Part shown: positions 56,801 to 64,000 of the stretch, one piece after another
Layout: each line of letters begins with the position of its first letter
Position numbering within the stretch: the first letter of the stretch is position 1
NCBI RefSeq assembly: GCF_026210795.1
Contig: NC_089437.1
Location: 2,294,001 to 2,358,000, forward strand
Source: Rhizophagus irregularis
Lineage: Eukaryota > Glomeromycota > Glomeromycetes > Glomerales > Glomeraceae
Direction of reading: 5' to 3'
Length of the DNA: 64,000 nucleotides
Made by a program: the position numbers and the translations under genes
Notes under the pieces: model-generated
Told to the model about the DNA's origin: nothing
Database searches by the model: none
The model's input: only the letters and a program-made list of their open reading frames with translations

Positions 56801-58528
56801 GAGTAATTTACAAAAAAATCCATCGCTGCATGCATAATAACTAAACATTATATTTATTATATGTCACGTGCTAAACCAAAAAGATCTGCTCATCCTAAGA
56901 CATCATGTAGTCAAAATAATATAATATTCTAACTTTGGAAAAATTAAATATTGTAAGTAGAAATACATATTAAAGAAACTTTGAAATTTTATTATTTCTT
57001 TTACCGTATCAATAAGCAGGAAGCAGGATTGGAAAGTAATTGATGAGAGAAATTACTCAAATTAGCCACATTAGCTCATGTCACACAGCTTTTTTAAGTT
57101 TCTCCGAGTCATAAATTTGTTTATTATTTATTTATACGTGTAATTTTTTGATTTAATAAATTGTGTTGCTCCAACTCGGGACACTTGTTACATAATCAAA
57201 AAATTTACGATTATTTCCACTGAGGCTAAATTTATAGAAATAACTTAATCAGGAAATACTTAACCGAAGGGTACCCAGGCCACTCATCAAATAACGTAAA
57301 ATTTTCATCATAAACTAAACTTTATTCGAATATTTATTTTTTAATATTAATCACATAATTACTTCGCTAAAAAAAACATTCTATTACGTCAATAACGTCA
57401 TATTTAAAATTATTTATGTTTTATGCCGTAACTGTTTCACGGGTTTTTTTTTTGCGATTAGGTTATCCAACATCTTTTTTTTTCTATCATCATCGTTTTC
57501 TAGTCATACATTTTATACATTTTATACATTATATACATTTTTCGTGAAACTTTTGTTGAAATCGTAACACTTAATTATTAATTATAACATTTTATTAATT
57601 ATAATAATATTTGTATGTTTCTCTTAAGATGTAAATCTAGATAAAATTATTATATTCTTTAAATTCGTTAAAATTTTAAGACCTTGCTTGGTTTTCCAAA
57701 GACTAAATATACTTAATGAATATAAACTATTAAATAAATTAATTGATCGGTAGCTGTAGTATAACAAAAATAATAAATATATAAATTTTCCAATTGGTCG
57801 TTGATGATATTTTAGTTTACTTCATATTTATCATTTAAACCAAATTTAATTATATATTCTAACTAAAAATAATGCTAATACCAATAAAGTATAAAATTTT
57901 CCTTAAAGGAATTTCATTGTTAATAAATTTAAAATTTTGTAAAATGCTTTAAAAATTGTAATAAATTTTTTAAGGTCACGTACTTGAAAATTTTTTTAGT
58001 TTGGAGTCTAATTTAATAGTTTTTTTTTATTAAAAAAAAAAATGTATATATATTGTATAATTGTATATATATTATATATATTATATATATATTCACTCAT
58101 AAATTATGTATATATTTTGGAATAATAAAAAAAATTAAATTTTATTATTTAAATTATTTAAATCGATGTAACAATTTAATTATTGTAGTATCTATCCATA
58201 AATTAATCTTAATTATTAAATTAAAAAGGAGAAAAAAAAAAAAGAAATAACTATTAAATAATAATTAAAATATTAAATTAATTCTTTTTTCTTTTGCTCA
58301 TCTTTCTTTTTCTTGTTCAAAATAATAAACCTAACAAACGAAATGCTATCATATAAGGGATTAAACTTAAAATTATCTTTTTTTTTTTGTTTGAAACGAA
58401 AAGGGAATCTATCAAAATTTGTTTATGTAGTCTATGTTTGTAATATCATATTTATAAAAGGATAATCTTAAAAAATGTATCGAAACGAAATTATTTAAAG
58501 GTAAAAACGAATAAAAAAAAAATTTTGT
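56801..58528. other. AT-rich intergenic DNA
   Basis: No supported gene, RNA or element was found. The region should include the 3' untranslated region of the F-box/Kelch gene at its right end. Confidence 0.5.
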
Positions 58529-59302
58529 TTAACCGCTGGAAAACCCTTCTCTAATCCATCCCATAGTAATACCTTGTTCTTCGGTATCTCCTCTTTTTCT
58601 ACCCATAACGAAAACACCATTATGTTCCAAATTAATAGCGATACACTCCATTTCAGGAAATCCGGTGATTTTAACTTGATCCCATCTTTTTCTATCGGGT
58701 AAATATAATTTACATAATTCCCAAGGGTTTGTATTCTCTTTTTCATCATCTCTATTCCAATTATCTCTTTCAAATCCCCCAAGGACTGCAACTCTTTTAC
58801 CGACACTAAACATTGCTGCTCCACACCTTCTGCCTACGTTATTTCCGGTAGTAGTATGCCATTCTCCACCAAGTCCAGATGAGAATACGGGTGAAGTATT
58901 ATTTCTCGGAGAAAATATTTTTTGCCATTTTTCTTGTTGAAATGATGATGATATACGTGATCCATTACTACCTTTACTACTTGTACTATTTTCTTCTGGT
59001 GTATTCTGTTCTTCATCTGTTGAATCTTCTTGTTGTGAAGAATTAAACGTAAAACACCATAAATCATCATCATCATGAATTCGAGATTCAGGAGTTGACG
59101 ATGTTATTTGTTGACCTCCATATACATAAAAATTATAATCTAAAATAATTGTAGAATGTAAACTTCTAGCATACGGAACATGATCATATGAATCTCGATA
59201 CATGGTCCAAATCTTCGTTGAAATATCGTAAATGTGAAATTCTTTGGTATCATACTCTCTTGGAGAATCTAGTTATGAAGAGAGAAAACGTTAAGATTTA
59301 AG

Positions 59303-59336
<34 letters not shown>

Positions 59337-60104
59337 TAAAAGAGATTTACCATTCATAAGACACCTTCCACCAAATAAAGCTATACATTGAGTACCTATA
59401 GCGTTTAAAGAATGCATTTTACGTGCGGAAGGTATATCACCCCTTTGTCCCATAACTTTTTTAAGTACCATTTTTATTGGATCTAATACGTATAAAATTC
59501 TGGTAGATTCTCTGGTTAAACTTTCTCCACCAAAAAAATAAATCATTGACGAAATTGCTACCGCAGCCGTCGATCGTAACGGTTGATAATGTGTTTCCAT
59601 CTCAGGGACAAGTTCCAATTTTTTAATTTCAACATTATCTGATGATTCGTTGTCATCATCTGATTCAAATTCGACGAAAGTAACTCTTTCTCTTTTCCAA
59701 CTTAATGAAATTACTTCAAAGTCTAATATCCAACAAATTGGAGATTCTTCAAAAATCATTAAATATAATTTACCATTTAGTAATACTCCTTCGCGATAAT
59801 TCGCTGCGGGTGGCGCGTTTGGTACGTTTTCTCCTTCGATAGGATGACTTATAATATCGGTAGGTTCATGACTAAAATCTTCGTTACTAGGACTAACAGG
59901 ATTATCAATGGTATCATCGATAATATTTATAGGATGCCATTTTGGTAACGCGTAACCAACATGATAAATTCTAAAAACTCTATAAAGCCACGAACATGTA
60001 AGTGCAAAATTTAATTGATCTTTTTCAGTCATGTATTCAAAAATATAATAAAGAGCTTCGATCGGCAATAACTTGTAAAAAAAATTTGCTGAGGTAGAAC
60101 TCAT
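58529..60104 (-). CDS. F-box/Kelch-repeat protein
   Basis: Two exons, 59351-60104 and 58529-59268, give 497 residues; the intron contains a long (TAA)n microsatellite. Residues about 12-45 (LLPIEALYYIFEYMTEKDQL, NFALTCSWLYRVFR) form an F-box that would dock on Skp1 of an SCF ubiquitin ligase. The rest carries Kelch-type blades with the diagnostic Gly-Gly and later Trp/Tyr: IYFFGGESLT, CIALFGGRCL, FYVYGGQQI, RVAVLGGFERDN. Between blades are two acidic/Ser-rich low-complexity inserts (EFESDDDNESSDN and EDSTDEEQNTPEENSTSSKG). A role as a substrate receptor for ubiquitination is inferred from the domain pair; the substrate is unknown. The ATG at 60104 is the first in the F-box frame. Confidence 0.9.
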
Positions 60105-63100
60105 TTGAGCGGAAAAGAAGGGAGGGAGGGAAGAATAATAAAATATTTTTTATTGGGGAACGTAAAAAAAAATGTATATAAACGAATTTAGTATCTATTA
60201 AGTTTTTTTTTTTTTTTGATTTTTTTTTCTTTTTTACCAAATGATTTTTTCACAAGAGGTGATGGAATTCCCGTTCGACTTTGAAGTAATTTATAGAAAA
60301 ATCACGAAATACAACCAGCCACAGTGTACGTAAAATATTAATATTAAAAACATTAATCAATTTGTTACCTGTAGTAAAAATTGTGTGGAATGTTGAATCA
60401 AATGATTTATATAAAACAAAAGTATATCATAACAAATCAGGAAGACCGCTTACAAACTTTCAGCCTAATAAAATAACTACAAATATTCACAATAGTTTTT
60501 TATTATTATTAATTTTGTTAATATAATTTATAATTGAAATTATTTTTAACTAAACCAAAAATATACTTTAAATGGCTTATTTAGATAAATTACCTTATAA
60601 TTTGAATTTAATTGAGTGTTTAGGGACTGGTAGTAAAATTTTAGCCATTTACGAATTAAATCACTTGGCAAATCTTGTGATTTAATTATGGTTAAATTTC
60701 GTTAAATTTCCCTCCGAGAATAAAGGAACCAAAAATGAGCTATGAAAGAAGTCAACATGGAAAAAGTATCTTTATATAATTTTTTTTTGATAACTTTTTT
60801 TTTTTAGTTTGGTCATTAATCCTCATTCTTTTTTTAAAGTTAGAGAGATATAATTGCGTCATATCTATATGATTTAACCAAAGTAAGCAACAAACAAATA
60901 ACAATAATTTATTCATTATACCTTATATAATTTAAAAATTTTTTTAAATTATGCAATAAATATTTAATTTTTAAATTATTCCCCCGTTAATAATGTTATA
61001 CGTTACAGGGCTGCCGCAGTTCTTTTTATTACTAGATTTGTGTTAAATCGACATACTCGCTTGCCAATTAAGATTAGTATGACGATATCTATGATTCATT
61101 AATTACAATTTAAATGAAAAAAAATAAGTTTTTTTTTTTTATGTATAATACATAAATTATTAGATTCTGCGGAAAAATTATTATTGATATCGTCAAACCA
61201 CGAGGATCATTATAAATTTTGTGCCCCAGCACCGGTTTTGCCATATTAATCCACCAAGAATATAAAAAACGAAAGAATTTTGTTTTAAAGATATCCAATC
61301 GATTTATTAAAACCCGGGCCTAACCTATTTCAATGACCAATTATCAGCCACGATCTTTTTTACAAAAAAAAAAAAAAAAAAGATGTTAACTTAACAACTT
61401 GACAATTATATACCAATGATTTTATTAACATTTTTAATAATATTTCTTCCGAAAAAAAATGATTTGTGATAAAAAAAGAGAAAAAAAAAAAAAAAAGATA
61501 GAGAAATTTTCCAAATCGGCATCTGATAGAATATTTTTATATTTTTACCCGCAGGAAAATTAGTGCCAACCTTATCTGGAAATATTCAGTAAAATATTTG
61601 GAAAATAGTAACCCAACAAGAAAGGTAATATTCCAAAGTCTAGTTCCTAATGGTCAATTTTATAAGACTAAAACTAAAATAAACTTAAAGGATCCCTTTT
61701 TTATTTTATTTTTATTTTATTTTATTTTTTTTGGAGAAAATTTCATTTTATAATCGCGCATTTTTATATTTTTATGGTAAATCTTTAAAAGTACGAATGT
61801 AGAAATTTGTAGAAATCAATAGAATAATCAAGAAAAATCTTGAAAAAAGTTTATTCCATTCATTGATATCGATGATTGGTAAACGTTAAATTTTTTATAG
61901 CTTGTACAATCAAATGACATATTATTCTATTACATAATTTAGAATTTTCTAGCCTAAATTACATAAGTTTTTTTAATTCTATGTGTTTTGATAATTTCTT
62001 CCAACTTGCCTTTTAGAATAAATTTCTTTTTTTATATTTTTCTTGAATTTTATTATGTATATTGTGTATTATATAATTCGTACTTTTTATTTGATAAGAA
62101 TGGCTAAAAATTGTTTAATTCCGACTTTACGCCACAATTTGATCTGTTTACGCCATAGCCGAATTGCTAATGTTACGATAGCTATTACCTGTTTACTGTT
62201 TGAACTAATATAACTAAAAAACATGACCATACTGAAACATCATTAAATTTCGTATTTAAGAAATTTTCGATAAATCTAACTATAAAATCCGTTAATGCCT
62301 AAACTATATATGCTAAAAATATTAATAGGCGTTTGCAATTAAATTGGTTTTCTAAGATCTTTGCCAAATTAATCCATTCCCCTAATAATTAAAAGAATCG
62401 AATTCTCTTTACCCATTCTAAAAAAAAAAAATTCAATTTTTAATTCCAAGATTATAAAAATTTGATTTTGATTGATATTTGATTATAACGCTATTAAAAG
62501 TTAAGCCACATATTTTCTCCTATCAATATTTTAGATTAGGTAATTTGAATCGTTATATCGGGAATCGAGATATTTGTAAATCAAATCTCCTTTAATATAC
62601 TGATATAGAAATTATATCGAAATTTTTTAAATATGTACAATATTTACACATTACTATATAAAAATAGTTAATATTGGCGCATAGTGCTGGCCGAGTTAGG
62701 TTAATTCTGACGGCCGGAGTTAAGTGATGATCAGATTTCAATATTGAGTAGATTTATGATATTGTAATATAATTAATTATAGAATAATAAGTTCAGTAAT
62801 GAGTTCTGACTTCTGTCCATATTTGTTAAAATAGAAATGTAAACTTTTTACATGAATTTATTTTAAGGTCCATGAACGACTGGTAGAGTTGAACGATGTT
62901 AAAAAAAAATATTTACTTGCTTTTAAACTAGTAGTTACGGTGGGCATATGTCCCCTCACGTGAACTGTCACCAATAAAATCGTTTTATCGTGTCGGATAT
63001 CTAATTTTTTTTTTTGCTCCGGACTCAACAACGGTTATACTTAATAATATTTTATACTAAACCTTATAAAGTTAATTTAAATACAAAAAAAATAATTACT

Positions 63101-63848
63101 CCTATTCCGCATAAAATATAAATACTAAATCTATATATAGTGATAAATATAAATGTAAATGTTCAATAAATCATATGGTATTAACAGTGTATTACGGTAA
63201 CTAGTAAATATAATTTATTAATAAAACATTTATTTATATATATAGGTTTGCATTATAGACAGTACAGTTTAATTTAATTATTTATAATTGAATTAGTAAA
63301 GCATTTATTAATATTAATAAAAGGTTAAAATATTTAATATATAGAGATCATGCATTGTATAATAAAAGATAATAATACAATTTTTAAAAATAATTTTTAA
63401 TAATTTAATATAAGTAATTAATTGAGAATATTAGTAGCTTTATTTTATATTTATTTTTGTTTAATTATAAAATTTGTATAATATTAAAGTTTAATGAAGT
63501 TTATATAATATTTTATAAAAAAAAAAATAAACTAATTTATTTTTAATATTTATAAATGCAAAATTAATAAAATTAATAATAAAAGTATATTGATAATATT
63601 AATAACGGAATATAGTTATAGATAAATAATAAATTTATTTTATTTTACAAAATTGTAAAATTTTTAAATAACTCTTTAATCTTAATAGCAGAAATTAGTA
63701 AGTATAATTATATTTATTATAATTAAAATATATTATAAAAATGATCTAAGAAATAGTATTTGTGATTTATAGTTTAAATATTATTCTAATATCTTTTTAA
63801 AAATTTAATCAACATTATAATTATAAATCAAATATACCAATCATTTAA
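60105..63848. other. Long AT-rich region without supported genes
   Basis: Contains the upstream region of the F-box/Kelch gene and then 3 kb of very AT-rich DNA with A/T homopolymers. Short frames (for example 61110-61298 minus, and about 37 codons from an ATG near 60572) have no recognisable features. No inverted-repeat element with a convincing duplication was found. Confidence 0.5.
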
Positions 63849-64000
63849 TGGAAAACTGCTCAAAATACTAAGAAAAAATGTGAATTACAAGCTTTAGCAC
63901 TTCAGCTTTTTGCTGTATCTTCATATAGTGCTTCTTGTAAGCATTTCTTTTTAGTTTTAAAATGGTTTTATAGTCAAAGACGTACAAAATTAGCTGTAAA
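63849..64000 (+). pseudogene. hAT transposase C-terminal fragment, cut by the window edge
   Basis: The frame from TGG at 63849 encodes CELQALALQLFAVSSYSASC, then KHFFLVLKWFYSQRRTKLAV, and runs off the window. This is the hAT C-terminal dimerisation motif, normally of the form LALRLFSI..SASCERSFSVLKW. In this copy the CERSFS part reads CKHFFL, so two strongly conserved residues are changed. No start or upstream exon could be tied to it in the AT-rich sequence before it. It belongs to a different hAT family from 37393-40651. Confidence 0.75.

Noticed and set aside
1-64000. CRISPR arrays, bacterial operons, rRNA genes or phage
   Set aside because: The window is eukaryotic, with spliceosomal introns throughout; the tandem repeats lack CRISPR-like repeat/spacer organisation and no cas-like gene is present.

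Overview
The window is nuclear DNA from a very AT-rich, intron-rich fungus. Short GT-AG introns, a Plavaka-type transposase, FAR1/MULE transposases with SWIM fingers, hAT elements and a dense load of small inverted-repeat elements together suggest an arbuscular mycorrhizal fungus (Glomeromycotina, Rhizophagus-like). The organism is an inference; no rRNA, organelle or other taxonomic marker is present.

Layout. 1-16.5 kb is a transposon landfill. An interrupted miniature element (47-10363, 2-bp target duplication) contains a 9.9-kb Mutator-like element (237-10181, 9-bp duplication). That element is broken by a 0.9-kb hAT-like element (940-1878, 8-bp duplication) and by a 5.6-kb non-coding element with CCCTATAAAA ends (3189-8759, 3-bp duplication). 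Further non-autonomous hAT, Plavaka-type and pogo/mariner-like elements follow up to 16.4 kb. 16.8-29.6 kb is a gene island almost free of transposons: a multi-pass membrane protein (+), a heterotrimeric G-protein alpha subunit (-), a Tctex-type dynein light chain (+), a membrane-anchored cysteine-synthase-like enzyme (-), a DBP5-type DEAD-box RNA helicase (+) and a mitochondrial LEA-like protein (+). Exon structures were worked out by hand from splice sites and reading phase; each closes to an uninterrupted frame.

29.6-57 kb is a second repeat-rich region. It holds a telomere-like tract, foldback and TA-flanked elements, a decayed multi-exon gene (33986-36539), an almost intact hAT transposon (37393-40651), a MULE relic (40877-43434), a 363-bp miniature element (44308-44670) and a 5.9-kb Plavaka-type transposon (45202-51098). 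The Plavaka element carries a transposase on the minus strand and a second gene on the plus strand. A last MULE relic and several small elements follow. 57-64 kb holds an F-box/Kelch protein gene (58529-60104, minus), long AT-rich non-coding DNA and, at the right edge, the C-terminal part of another hAT transposase.

The host genes form no operon or pathway; they are ordinary housekeeping or signalling genes. The coherent story is transposon archaeology. Target-site duplications of the length expected for each superfamily can be read at the junctions. The Plavaka element shares its termini with three miniature elements. The premature stops in all three autonomous transposon types are mostly of a kind that C-to-T transitions can produce.
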